This document shows, one piece after another, positions 17,707 to 26,476 of a stretch of 64,000 nucleotides of DNA. The stretch comes from Anaerolinea sp. GTDB lineage: Bacteria > Chloroflexota > Anaerolineae > Anaerolineales > Anaerolineaceae. Within the stretch, counting starts at the first letter, position 1. Each line of letters opens with the position of its first letter. The stretch lies in assembly GCA_029975055.1 (NCBI GenBank), contig JARKPU010000067.1, forward strand, positions 271,715 through 335,714, read 5' to 3'. The notes beneath the pieces were generated by a model, which was not told the DNA's origin, ran no database searches, and was given only the letters and a program-made list of their open reading frames with translations. A program made the translations under genes and the position numbers.

Positions 17707-19164
17707 ATGAAGCCCTTCTTCCTCATACTCCGCCCGCTCTGGCGGGTCATCGCTGCCGTCCTGACCGTAGGCGGTTACAGCGTCCTGCTCATCTTGCTCA
17801 AAGATTACTTCACCACTTCCATCGTCGCGCTGCTCTACCTCGTGCCGGTGGTGGTCAGCGCGGCATTTTGGGGCGGGCTGGCAGGCATCACGGCTTCCAT
17901 CCTCTCCTTCCTGATCTTCAACTATTATTTCCTGCACCCGGTATACACCTTCGCCGTCTCGCAACCGCAAGACATCCTGGCAATGTTCGTCCTGCTGGGC
18001 GTGGCCATGTTGATCAGCAACCTTATGGCGCGCGCCCAGCAGCGCCTCCAGCTGGTCCAGGCGCGCGAGCGTGAAATGCGCCAGCTCTACGAACTGAGCG
18101 CCGCCCTCACCGGGCAGACCGACGCGCGGCGCGTCATGCACATCCTGGCGCAAAGGCTCGAGACGATCTTCCCCGGCACCGTGGCCGAAATCCAGGTGGA
18201 TACCGCCGGGATGCGCTTTGCCATCCGCGAGCCCGATGAGCCAGTGCAGCACCCCGCGGCCAACCCGGTGCGCGTCCCGCTCTACGCTTCCAGGGGGCAG
18301 ATCGGGCAGATCGTGCTCTACGGCCACGCCAACGTAATTTCGCTCGACCAGGAACGCCTGCTGCAAACCTGCGCCAGCCAGGGGGCTGTGGCGCTGGAGC
18401 GCGCCATCCTCGCCGAGAACGAGACCCGCGCGCGCGTGCTGGAAGAGAGCGATAAGCTCAAGACGGCCATCCTCTCCTCTGTATCGCACGAATTGAGAAC
18501 CCCCCTGGCCACCATCCAGGCCTCGGCCACCAGCCTGTTCAACCCCGATGTGGAGTTCGACCCCGAAGCGCGCGGCGAGCTGCAGGCTCTCTTGATCGAA
18601 GAGGTGGAGCACCTCACCCAGCTGGTGGGCAACCTGCTGAACATGTCGCGCATCGAGGCCGGGGCGCTCAAGCTGCAGTGCCAGTGGAATTCCCTCGCCG
18701 AAATCGTCGATACCGCCATGCGCCGCCTGCGCCGCTCCGCAGCCCGCCAGCGCATCGAGGTGGACGTGGCCGACGACCTCCCCCTGGTGTATGTCGATCA
18801 GGTGTTGATGGAGCAGGTCTTCGTCAACCTCATCGGCAACAGCCTGAAGTTTGCCCCGCCTGAGACGCCCATCCGTGTCTCGGCGCTGCTGGAAGGTGCC
18901 AGCATGCAGGTCACCGTCAGCAACCAGGGGCCGCCCATCCCCGCCGAGCACATCGGGCACATCTTCGAGAAGTTCTACCTGATCCCCGGCATGGATAGCA
19001 TGCGCGGGACGGGGCTGGGCCTTTCCATCTGCCAGGGGATTGTCGAAGCCCACGGGGGGAAGATCTGGGCAGAGAACCTGGAAAAGGGCGTGGCCTTCCG
19101 CTTCAGCCTTCCAAACGTCTCGCAAGACAACCTGGCCGGGCTCCTCCCCGAAGAGGAGGAATGA
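17707..19164 (+). CDS. KdpD-like sensor histidine kinase (DUF4118, without the N-terminal KdpD/Usp part)
   Basis: Membrane kinase of 485 residues. Four closely spaced helices (about 8-105, DUF4118 type) are followed by a short GAF-like region, HisKA with SHELRTP (His261) and HATPase ending in GTGLGLSICQGIVEAHGGK. It matches the C-terminal half of KdpD and lacks the large N-terminal KdpD/Usp sensor domains. GAGGAG abuts ATG 17707 with no spacing and a TATAGT box lies at 17694-17699, so the transcript may be leaderless. The regulator at 19166 starts 1 nt after the stop. No kdpFABC genes are present. Confidence 0.88.
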   Translation: MKPFFLILRPLWRVIAAVLTVGGYSVLLILLKDYFTTSIVALLYLVPVVVSAAFWGGLAGITASILSFLIFNYYFLHPVYTFAVSQPQDILAMFVLLGVAMLISNLMARAQQRLQLVQAREREMRQLYELSAALTGQTDARRVMHILAQRLETIFPGTVAEIQVDTAGMRFAIREPDEPVQHPAANPVRVPLYASRGQIGQIVLYGHANVISLDQERLLQTCASQGAVALERAILAENETRARVLEESDKLKTAILSSVSHELRTPLATIQASATSLFNPDVEFDPEARGELQALLIEEVEHLTQLVGNLLNMSRIEAGALKLQCQWNSLAEIVDTAMRRLRRSAARQRIEVDVADDLPLVYVDQVLMEQVFVNLIGNSLKFAPPETPIRVSALLEGASMQVTVSNQGPPIPAEHIGHIFEKFYLIPGMDSMRGTGLGLSICQGIVEAHGGKIWAENLEKGVAFRFSLPNVSQDNLAGLLPEEEE

Positions 19165-19165
19165 G

Positions 19166-19855
19166 ATGAGCGCGCATCCACAGATCCTGGTCATTGACGA
19201 TGAGCTGCAAATCCTGCGCGCCCTGCGCACCATCCTCGGCCAGCAGCAGTACACCGTCCACGTGGCGCACACCGGCGAAGAAGGCCTGGCGCTGGCCGCC
19301 GCAATTCAACCGGATGTGATCATCCTCGACCTCGGCCTGCCGGATATCAACGGCATCGAAGTCTGCTCGCGTTTGCGCACCTGGTCGGAAGTGCCGGTGA
19401 TCATCCTCTCCGCGCACGAAAACGACCAGGAAAAGGTGGCCGCGCTGGATGCCGGGGCCGACGACTACCTGACCAAGCCGTTCAGCGCCGATGAACTCAT
19501 GGCGCGCATCCGCGTGGCCCTGCGGCACCGCGCCCGCACCTCAGGGGCAAAGGCAGCCGTCATCCAGGCCGGCAATGTGGTCATCGACCTCGCCGCTCAC
19601 CTGGTGACCCGCGCCGGCGCGCCGGTGAAGCTGACCGCCACCGAATTCAAGCTGCTGGCCTACCTGGCGAGCAACGCCGGGCGGGTGCTCACCCACCAAT
19701 CGATCCTCACCCACGTCTGGGGCTACGCCGAAGACAGCCAGATGGAATACCTGCGCGTGTATATCCGCCAGCTGCGCCAGAAGCTCGAAGAAAATCCCCG
19801 CAACCCGCAATTGATCCTGACGGAATCGGGCATCGGCTACCGCCTGATGACCTGA
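19166..19855 (+). CDS. KdpE-like OmpR-family response regulator
   Basis: Transcription factor of 229 residues. The receiver has DDE at 11-13, Asp55 in ILDLGLPD and a KPFS lysine; the C-terminal winged helix carries LTATEFKLLAYL and ends TESGIGYRLM. The start is ATG 19166, 1 nt after the kinase stop and behind GAGGAGGA (19153-19160), so the pair is translationally coupled. Its target is unknown because no potassium-pump genes flank it. The KimA-like gene about 17 kb away is a speculative target. Confidence 0.92.
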   Translation: MSAHPQILVIDDELQILRALRTILGQQQYTVHVAHTGEEGLALAAAIQPDVIILDLGLPDINGIEVCSRLRTWSEVPVIILSAHENDQEKVAALDAGADDYLTKPFSADELMARIRVALRHRARTSGAKAAVIQAGNVVIDLAAHLVTRAGAPVKLTATEFKLLAYLASNAGRVLTHQSILTHVWGYAEDSQMEYLRVYIRQLRQKLEENPRNPQLILTESGIGYRLMT

Positions 19856-19952
19856 GGGCCGGTGCCGGGGCGTGCGCAGGTTTCCTTTTCATTGAAGGCG
19901 CGCTCCCCTTCAGCAATCCGCTCTTCGCACGCAAGTGCGGCCGGTTAACGCA

Positions 19953-19980
19953 CTGAGGCGCGGGGTCAACCGCGCCTCAG
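19953..19980. terminator. Bidirectional hairpin between convergent kdpE-like and serC genes
   Basis: CTGAGGCGCGG (19953-19963) and CCGCGCCTCAG (19970-19980) form a perfect 11-bp stem with a 6-nt loop. There is no clear T-run on either side, so termination is inferred from position. Confidence 0.6.
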
Positions 19981-19998
19981 CTCAATTTGCACCGGCTT

Positions 19999-21096
19999 CT
20001 AACCGTTCTTGCGCTGGAACTCGGCCATGAACTGCGCCAGAACCTGCGCCGACTCTACCGGCAGGGCGTTATAGAGCGATGCGCGCAGCCCGCCCACCGA
20101 ACGGTGGCCTTTCAGACCGATCAAGTCGGCCTGCTTGGCCTCTTTGACGAACTGCTCTTCCAGTTCCTCGCTCGGCATACGGAACGGCACATTCATGATC
20201 GAGCGCGCCGCCACGGCGGCATGCCCGCGGTAGAAACCGCCGCTCTGGTCAATGGCGTTATACACCAGGCCGGCCTTCTGCTGGTTGATCTTGTGCATTG
20301 CCTCCAGCCCGCCCAGGCCTTTGAGCCACTTCATCACCAGCCCGACGATATAAATGGCATAACAGGGCGGGGTGTTGTGCAGCGAGCCGCTCTCGGCCAG
20401 CAGGCGGTAATCCAGCATCACCGGCATCTTCTCAGGGGTGCGCAGCAGCAGGTCTTCGCGGACGATGACCACCGTCACACCGGCCGGGCCGGCGTTCTTC
20501 TGCGCCCCGGCGTAGATCAGCCCATATTTGCTCACGTCCACCGGCTGGCTGAGGAAGTCGGACGACATATCGCAGACCAGCTCCACGCCTGCGGGCGGAA
20601 CCGGTTCGGTCTTGAATTCCACGCCGTGAATCGTCTCGTTGTGGCAGAAGTGCAGGTATGCCGCCTTTGGGTCGAGTTTAAGCTCGCCCTCAGCCGGCAG
20701 CCGGGTGAAGTTTTCGGCTTCGCCGTTGAAGGCCACGCCGGTGGCCCCCAGCTTGGCGCCTTCCTTCCAGGCGGTGCGGCTCCACGAGCCGGTGACGATA
20801 TAATCGGCCGAAGCCCCCGCCGGGCGCAGGTTCATCGGCAGCATGGCAAACTGCAGGCTTGCGCCCCCCTGCAGGAACATCACCTTATAGTTGGCAGGGA
20901 TGCCGAGCAGTTCGCGCAGGTCGGCTTCGGCAGTTTTGATGATCGACTCGAATTCCTTGGAGCGGTGGCTCATCTCCATCACCGACATGCCGCAGCCCTG
21001 GTAATCGAGCAGTTCGGCCTGGGCCTGCTCCAGCACCGGCAGCGGCAGGATGGACGGTCCCGCATTGAAGTTATGCACGCGTTTCACAGGGGTCAT
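19999..21096 (-). CDS. serC: Phosphoserine aminotransferase
   Basis: PLP enzyme of 365 residues converting 3-phosphohydroxypyruvate and glutamate to phosphoserine and 2-oxoglutarate in serine synthesis; it may also act in vitamin B6 synthesis. It has the opening NFNAGPSILP, the family motif MSVMEMSHRSKEF, the PLP lysine in YAGAQKNAGPAG and GLKGHRSVGGLRAS near the end. GAGG lies upstream of ATG 21096. It is monocistronic. The cell probably uses the PdxST route for PLP (32734), so serC here most likely serves serine. Confidence 0.96.
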   Translation of the reverse strand: MTPVKRVHNFNAGPSILPLPVLEQAQAELLDYQGCGMSVMEMSHRSKEFESIIKTAEADLRELLGIPANYKVMFLQGGASLQFAMLPMNLRPAGASADYIVTGSWSRTAWKEGAKLGATGVAFNGEAENFTRLPAEGELKLDPKAAYLHFCHNETIHGVEFKTEPVPPAGVELVCDMSSDFLSQPVDVSKYGLIYAGAQKNAGPAGVTVVIVREDLLLRTPEKMPVMLDYRLLAESGSLHNTPPCYAIYIVGLVMKWLKGLGGLEAMHKINQQKAGLVYNAIDQSGGFYRGHAAVAARSIMNVPFRMPSEELEEQFVKEAKQADLIGLKGHRSVGGLRASLYNALPVESAQVLAQFMAEFQRKNG

Positions 21097-21240
21097 GGTT
21101 CATTCGCCTCTTTGGTAGGAAAGTTGGGGTCAAGCGCGAAGGCCGCTTGAATGGTTCACCTGCACTAATGATAGCTTAAATTCGCCGGATTGGGCCGTTC
21201 AGGTTCCGGCCGGTTTACAGGCCCGGCAGGGAAAATCCGG

Positions 21241-21246
21241 TACAAT
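21241..21246 (+). promoter_or_regulatory. TACAAT -10 box upstream of the PEBP gene
   Basis: TACAAT at 21241-21246 precedes an AGGAGG-led mini-frame (21269) and the CAAG-loop hairpin, about 100 nt before the PEBP start. The -35 region is not clear. Confidence 0.4.
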
Positions 21247-21268
21247 ACAACCATCCCTCAGGAGGACA

Positions 21269-21286
21269 ATGCCTTCCATTTTATAA
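21269..21286 (+). other. Five-codon leader frame with a strong ribosome site
   Basis: AGGAGG (21260-21265) precedes ATG at 21269, which encodes MPSIL and stops at TAA 21284-21286. The stop sits directly at the foot of the hairpin at 21287-21312. The arrangement resembles a leader peptide that couples translation to hairpin folding, but the frame is very short and may be chance. Confidence 0.3.
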
Positions 21287-21312
21287 AAATTGTGCGGCAA
21301 GCCCCTCAATTT
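21287..21312. repeat. CAAG-loop hairpin, copy 1
   Basis: AAATTG (21287-21292) pairs with CAATTT (21307-21312) around an imperfect inner stem closing on loop CAAG. It shares its core with the longer hairpins at 30821 and 50691 and is the most degraded copy. Confidence 0.5.
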
Positions 21313-21347
21313 ATCGAAAAGGTTACCCATGTCCTCAGGAGCAGCGT

Positions 21348-21914
21348 ATGAAACCTCTTGTCCGGGCAATTTCACTGATGTTTCTCCTGGGCGCGGCTGC
21401 CTGCGCAGGCGCTTCCCAGGCGCCTGATGCCACCCCCACCCCGCCTGCGCCCATCGCCATCACCTCGCCCGCTTTTGAACCGGGCGGGGCTATCCCCAAA
21501 CAATACACCTGCGAAGGCGACGACATCTCTCCCCCGCTGGAATGGGCCGATCCGCCCGCGGGCACGCAATCGCTGGCCTTGATCATGGACGACCCCGACG
21601 CCCCCATGCGCACCTGGGTGCATTGGGTGGTCTATAACCTGCCGCCCGATGCGCGCGCGCTTGCCGATGGCGCCTCGAAGGCCAACGGCAAGAAGTTCAA
21701 CCTGCCCCAAGGCGCCGTGCAGGGCACCAGCAGCTTCAAGCGCGCCGATTACGGCGGCCCGTGCCCGCCCGCCGGGCAGCACCATTACGTCTTTCACCTC
21801 TACGCGCTGGATGCACCCGTCGAAGGCAAGGCTCTGGATAAAGAAGCCCTGCTCAAAGCGATGGAAGGGCACATCCTGGCGTATGGCGAGCTGGTTGGGG
21901 TCTTCTCGCGCTGA
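21348..21914 (+). CDS. PEBP-family (YbhB/YbcL, Raf kinase inhibitor-like) lipoprotein
   Basis: Protein of 188 residues, probably exported and lipid-anchored. The signal sequence ends in GAAAC with lipobox Cys near residue 19. The PEBP domain shows DDISPPLEW, LIMDDPDAP, WVHWVVYNLP, the GGPCPPAG ligand-site loop and YVFHLYALD. Bacterial homologues bind phosphorylated or anionic ligands, but their role is unclear. AGGAG sits 6-7 nt before ATG 21348. Its stop overlaps the Nudix start by 1 nt, so the two are co-translated. Confidence 0.9.
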   Translation: MKPLVRAISLMFLLGAAACAGASQAPDATPTPPAPIAITSPAFEPGGAIPKQYTCEGDDISPPLEWADPPAGTQSLALIMDDPDAPMRTWVHWVVYNLPPDARALADGASKANGKKFNLPQGAVQGTSSFKRADYGGPCPPAGQHHYVFHLYALDAPVEGKALDKEALLKAMEGHILAYGELVGVFSR

Positions 21915-22453
21915 TGGACGGCTGGCAGACTCTCCACGCCCGGCCGGTCTACACCGAAGGGAAATGGCTTGCGGTCGAAGACCGCACCGTGCAGACGCCC
22001 CAGGGCCGGGTGATCGAGCACTGGCCCTGGGTGATCACCCCCGATTACGTCAATGTGCTGGCAGTCACCCCCGGCGGTGAATATCTCGTCTTCCGGCAGG
22101 GCAAATACGGCCTGAAGGGGCAATCGCTCGCCCCCGTCGGCGGGTATATCGAGCCGGGCGAAGACCCCCTTTCGGCGGCCCGCCGCGAGCTGCTGGAAGA
22201 AACCGGCTTTGAAGCCGATGAGTGGGTGCATCTCGGCCGTTACCTGGTGGATCCCAACCGCGGGGTGGCGCAGGGTGATCTCTTCCTGGCGCGCGGCGCG
22301 CGGCGGGCGGCCGAACCCCTTGCCGATGATTTGGAAGAGCAGCAATTGCTCTTCTTGCGCAAGGATGAACTGGAAACCGCGTTGAGAGAAGGTCAATTCA
22401 AGGTGCTGGCCTGGGCTGCCAACATCGCCTTTGCCCTGCTGGCCGGCGGTTAG
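21914..22453 (+). CDS. Nudix hydrolase, ADP-ribose pyrophosphatase-like
   Basis: Cytosolic hydrolase of 179 residues for nucleoside-diphosphate-linked substrates. The Nudix box is complete, running from GYIEPGED through SAARRELLEETGF. The N-terminal beta region (VEDRTVQTPQGRVIEHW) and overall length fit ADP-ribose or NDP-sugar pyrophosphatases. ATG 21914 overlaps the TGA of the PEBP gene. Substrate class is inferred from family. Confidence 0.88.
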   Translation: MDGWQTLHARPVYTEGKWLAVEDRTVQTPQGRVIEHWPWVITPDYVNVLAVTPGGEYLVFRQGKYGLKGQSLAPVGGYIEPGEDPLSAARRELLEETGFEADEWVHLGRYLVDPNRGVAQGDLFLARGARRAAEPLADDLEEQQLLFLRKDELETALREGQFKVLAWAANIAFALLAGG

Positions 22454-22474
22454 CCGACGCGCCCGGCCTTCCCC

Positions 22475-25400
22475 TCAAACCGCCGGTGCGGCATCCAGGC
22501 GGGCGATCTGCTCCTGGTAGAAGGCTTGCTGGGTCAGGTTGCCCATCCGCACGGCATACGCGAGGATATCGGAGTAATAACCCCGCGCGGCAGGCAGGTC
22601 GCCGAGCGTTTCAGCGATATTTCCCATTTCGTGCTGCAGCCAGAGCAGCCGTTCCTGATTGCCGAAAGAGCTCAGAATCTCCACGCATTCCTTGCCGAGG
22701 CGGAATGCCGCCTCCAGGTTGCCCGCCTTGTGCTCATAATGGAACAGGCCCGTCAGGCAGACGGCCCGCCCCCAATCGCTGCCGGCGCGCCGGAAGAATT
22801 CCTGGCTGGAAAGGTACATCTCCCTGGCCAGCTCCGGGTCAAAGCCGCCGAAGAGCGCAGAATCGGCCAGCACAAGGCGCACCATCGCCACGCACCAACC
22901 ATCGCCCTGCTGCCCGAAGGACCGCACGGCCTCGTCTGCAAGGGCGCGCACCTGCGGCCAGCCCAGGCTGCCGCCGAACATGAGGACAAGCAGCAGAGCA
23001 TAGGCTTTATCGGGCCCGTCGGGGGCCAGGCGCAGCGCTTCCAGGCACTCGTTCTGCAGTTCTCCCGCGGTCTGGAAGCCCACCAGGTTGAACGACATGG
23101 CCCTCAACGCCGCCAGTGCGAAGGCCAGCAGCCCCGGCAACTGCCGGCCAGGCCGGAGCTGGTCCACCAGGTCGCGTAAGATCTGCACCACTTCGGCTGT
23201 TTCCACGCGCCGGTCGTTCATGATGTAGAAGAGGATCAACGCCGGCATGGCGCGCGAAAGGCGCGCATAATCACAGTCGGCCACCATCTGCTGCCAGACG
23301 GCCCGCACATTGGCCGCCTCGGTGCGCAGCATGATCAACGCTGCGAGCTGGTCGGGGCCGCGCAGCATCTGATACATGCGGCTGAGCCAATCGGCGTAAT
23401 ACGCCGTCCGCCGCCGCAGCGCGTCTTCCCTTTCCTCCGGCGAAGCCGCCAGCCTGGCAGCCGCGTACTGCTGCAGGAGCGGGTGAATGGTGAACCTGCC
23501 TGCGCTGAGCCGGCGCAGCAGCGATTTATCGGCAAGCGAAGTCAACACCGCCAGCGGCGCGCCCGCCACCTCCAGGGCGGCCTCGCGGCTGAAGCCCCTG
23601 ACGAATACCGATAACCTGCCCAGGCTGTAGCGTTCCTGGTCGCTGAGCAGCCGCCAGGAATGCTCGAAGACCGCGCGCAGGGTGCGGTGGCGTTCGGGCA
23701 TGCCGCGCCAGGATGCGGTGAGGAAATCGAGGTCGCGTTCGATTTCGGAGCAAATTTCCTGGCAGGAGAGCATCTTCACCCACGCGGCGGCCATCTCCAC
23801 GCCCAGGGGCATGCCCTCCAGCAGCTGGCAGATGCGCGCAATCGCCGGCCAGTCGTCCGGGCCGGGCGTGAACCCGCATGCCCGGTCTGCGCCTTTCACA
23901 AAGAGCTGCACCGCGTCGAACTGCGGGACAAGCTCGCTGTGCGGGTTGCCCGGGAAAGACAGGCCGCCCACTTCCAGCGCCCATTCACCCCGCAGGTTCA
24001 GGCGTTCGCGCGAGGTGACCAGGATTTGAACCTGCGGGCAGGCATCCAGCAGGGCAGCCAGGTCATCCGCGCAGGCGGTCAACTGCTCGAAGTTATCCAG
24101 CACGAGCAGCATGTGTTTACCCGCCAGGTACTGCGCAAGCTGTGCCTGCGCCTCGCCGACCGGCAGGCTGCCCTGGGCGGGAATGGCAAAGTGGAATTTG
24201 ACCGCATCGGCGATGGCCTGCACCATCCCTTCCTCGCCGGTCACGGCGGCGAGCGGCACAAAGTACACCCCGTGAGCAAAGGAGCGCGTGGTGGCCGCCG
24301 CCTGGATGGCCAGGCGCGTCTTGCCGGCCCCGCCGATGCCCACCAGGGTGATCAACCGGCAGCCGGGGGTCTGCAGCAACTGCTCGATCCGCGCCAGCTC
24401 CTCCTCCCGGCCGATGAACGGGGTCGGCTGGGCGGGGAGGTTGATGAGCTGCGGGTCGGCCGTCTTGAGCGGCGGAAACACCTCCGGCAAACCCGGGGCG
24501 GCAAGCTGATAGATATGCTCCGGGTGGACCAAATCCTTGAGGTAATGCTCGCCCAGGTCGAGCAGGTCGGCGCCCGGGGGGAGGTGGTCGCGCACCAGCT
24601 CATAGGTGGATTGGTTGAGCAGCACCTGCCCGCCGTAGCCGGCGCTCAACACGCGGGCCACGCGGTTGAGGTCTGGCCCCACGTAATCGTCGCCGCGTTC
24701 TTCCGTCACCCCCGAGTGCAGCGCCATGCGCACCCTGAGCGCGCCGATCTCATCCCAGTCTTCGGCCAGCAATCCACGCTGGGCTGCCAGGGCCGCCGCC
24801 AGCGCGCCCGGGGCCGTCTGGAAGGCCACCTGGAAGGCATCGCCGATCATTTTATAAACGTAGCCGCCGTGCCCGGCCATGCTCTGGCGGAAGATTGCCT
24901 CCTGCCGGGCGAAAGCCCGCTGCATCCCTTCGGGGTAATGCTCCCAAAGCTGGGTGCTGCCCTCGATATCGGTGAACAGAAAGGTGACCGTACCGCTCGG
25001 CCTGGGGGCGGCCTGCGCCGCGGGTTCTTCCGCCTGCCCGGCGGGTTTCGGCCTGCCCGCGCGCGAGCGGATCTGGCGGTAAACGGCGGCGGTTTCTTCG
25101 GCCGGTTCGACCCCCAGCTCCTCCTGCAACAGCTGGCGGCAGGCCTGGAACTGGCGCAAAGCCGCGCCGGGCTGCCCCTGCTGCTCATACAGGCGCATGA
25201 GCGCGCGGTGCGCCGCCTCGTTGAGCGGGTCGAGCGAAAGCCAGCGCCGCGCCTGGTATAAAGCCCCTTCGAACTCCCCCTGCCCGGCCAGCAGAGCGCT
25301 CAGCGCTTCCAGCGCCTGGGCTAGGTGCAGGCGCAAAGTCTCAGCCTGGAGCGACTGCCAGCCGTCAAAATCGGGGCAGCCGCGCAGCGTGAACCCCGCC

Positions 25401-25831
25401 AGGAAATCCCGCTGGTACAGCCCGGCCAGCGCGCGCAGCGTTTCCTGCCCCTCCGAGCCGTTGCCCCCGCCCGATTTCCAGCGCGCGCTGCGCTGGCGGA
25501 ACTCGTTCACATCCACCCAGATGGAGGCCGCCGGGTCGAAGCTCAGGCGCTGGTCGTCTTTAGCCAGCCACTCGCCTCCGGCAGATTTGTTGAAGTCCCA
25601 CAGCGCCTGGCGCAGGTAAGCCCCGGCCTGTTCCTGCGAGCAATCGGGCCACAGCAGCGCGGCCGCTTCTTCGCGTGGGATGCCGCCGGCAGCCGGGTTA
25701 CCCGCGCCCGCCCCGGCTTCCACGGCCAGGTAAGCCGCCAGCGCCAGGGTTTTACGCCGCTCCGGCTTGATGGGCGTCTCACCGATCAAGAGCTGCGGGT
25801 AACCGAACAGGCGGATGTTGAGCTGATGCAT
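22475..25831 (-). CDS. Large signalling regulator: BTAD, class III nucleotide cyclase, NB-ARC ATPase and TPR-like repeats
   Basis: Cytosolic protein of 1118 residues. The first 90 residues resemble a SARP-type DNA-binding domain (RRKTLALAAYLAV). A BTAD helical domain follows to about 260. A class III cyclase domain (about 280-445) has FTDIEGST and GDAFQVAF metal aspartates, the lysine in YKMIGD and DLNRVARV, so its active site looks complete. An NB-ARC/STAND ATPase follows, with GIGGAGKTRLA near 497 and LLVLDNFE. The last 350 residues are helical repeats. This suggests a regulator whose ATPase and repeats gate DNA binding or cyclase output. TATAAT lies only 14 nt before ATG 25831. Confidence 0.9.
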   Translation of the reverse strand: MHQLNIRLFGYPQLLIGETPIKPERRKTLALAAYLAVEAGAGAGNPAAGGIPREEAAALLWPDCSQEQAGAYLRQALWDFNKSAGGEWLAKDDQRLSFDPAASIWVDVNEFRQRSARWKSGGGNGSEGQETLRALAGLYQRDFLAGFTLRGCPDFDGWQSLQAETLRLHLAQALEALSALLAGQGEFEGALYQARRWLSLDPLNEAAHRALMRLYEQQGQPGAALRQFQACRQLLQEELGVEPAEETAAVYRQIRSRAGRPKPAGQAEEPAAQAAPRPSGTVTFLFTDIEGSTQLWEHYPEGMQRAFARQEAIFRQSMAGHGGYVYKMIGDAFQVAFQTAPGALAAALAAQRGLLAEDWDEIGALRVRMALHSGVTEERGDDYVGPDLNRVARVLSAGYGGQVLLNQSTYELVRDHLPPGADLLDLGEHYLKDLVHPEHIYQLAAPGLPEVFPPLKTADPQLINLPAQPTPFIGREEELARIEQLLQTPGCRLITLVGIGGAGKTRLAIQAAATTRSFAHGVYFVPLAAVTGEEGMVQAIADAVKFHFAIPAQGSLPVGEAQAQLAQYLAGKHMLLVLDNFEQLTACADDLAALLDACPQVQILVTSRERLNLRGEWALEVGGLSFPGNPHSELVPQFDAVQLFVKGADRACGFTPGPDDWPAIARICQLLEGMPLGVEMAAAWVKMLSCQEICSEIERDLDFLTASWRGMPERHRTLRAVFEHSWRLLSDQERYSLGRLSVFVRGFSREAALEVAGAPLAVLTSLADKSLLRRLSAGRFTIHPLLQQYAAARLAASPEEREDALRRRTAYYADWLSRMYQMLRGPDQLAALIMLRTEAANVRAVWQQMVADCDYARLSRAMPALILFYIMNDRRVETAEVVQILRDLVDQLRPGRQLPGLLAFALAALRAMSFNLVGFQTAGELQNECLEALRLAPDGPDKAYALLLVLMFGGSLGWPQVRALADEAVRSFGQQGDGWCVAMVRLVLADSALFGGFDPELAREMYLSSQEFFRRAGSDWGRAVCLTGLFHYEHKAGNLEAAFRLGKECVEILSSFGNQERLLWLQHEMGNIAETLGDLPAARGYYSDILAYAVRMGNLTQQAFYQEQIARLDAAPAV

Positions 25832-25845
25832 GAAAACCTATCTAT

Positions 25846-25851
25846 ATTATA
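25846..25851 (-). promoter_or_regulatory. TATAAT -10 box of the BTAD/cyclase gene
   Basis: A consensus TATAAT on the minus strand ends 14 nt before the start codon, leaving a leader of about 8 nt with no room for a normal ribosome site. No good -35 is seen. Confidence 0.5.
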
Positions 25852-25959
25852 CGGTCCGGTACAAGATTTGAGACGTTTTTGCAACGACCCCGCCCTATTA
25901 TGGAATGGCACAGGCGTGAACGATGCCTGTAGTTCACCTCGCTTGAAAGGCACAGATGT

Positions 25960-26469
25960 ATGGAAGAACCCACCACAAAGGAAGCACGGAACGAACTGAA
26001 TATCACCATCGAGGCGCTGCCCGCGATGCGGGTGGCCTGCTGCCGGGCAGTCGGCCTGACGCCAGAGGAGGATTCCTCGGCCCGGCTGGCCCAATGGTTC
26101 GAACAAGCGGGCCTCGGCAGCCCTGCGCGGCACTTCGGCTTTGATGTGGACGTTTCTGCCGAGCAATCGGCGGCCGGCCTGCGCGGCTACGAAGTTTGGG
26201 GGCCCCTTCCAGAAGGCGCCGCCCCAGGCGGAGGGCTGCCCATCCGCGAGTTTTCGGGCGGGCTTTATGCGGTGATGACGCTGGTCAACCCATTCACCGA
26301 CCCGTTCACCCACATCCCCGCCGGATGGAAGAAGCTGCATGACTGGGTCATCCGCTCCGATGCCTATCGCGGAGCCGATCACCAGTGGCTGGAAGAGCTG
26401 ATCACCCGCCCCGATGGCACGGCCGACTTGAAGCTGTATCACCCGGTGGCACCGGTTAACGGGCACTGA
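25960..26469 (+). CDS. GyrI-like / AraC effector-binding-domain protein
   Basis: Stand-alone small-molecule-binding domain of the GyrI/SOUL-like fold, 169 residues. It shows ALPAMRVACCRAVG, GYEVWGPLP, FSGGLYAVM and DWVIRSDAYR, which matches these proteins, and has no DNA-binding part. Homologues bind hydrophobic ligands or drugs. It is divergent from the BTAD/cyclase gene, with 128 bp between them. AAAGG lies 9 nt before ATG 25960. The ligand is unknown. Confidence 0.8.
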   Translation: MEEPTTKEARNELNITIEALPAMRVACCRAVGLTPEEDSSARLAQWFEQAGLGSPARHFGFDVDVSAEQSAAGLRGYEVWGPLPEGAAPGGGLPIREFSGGLYAVMTLVNPFTDPFTHIPAGWKKLHDWVIRSDAYRGADHQWLEELITRPDGTADLKLYHPVAPVNGH

Positions 26470-26476
26470 AACGGTT

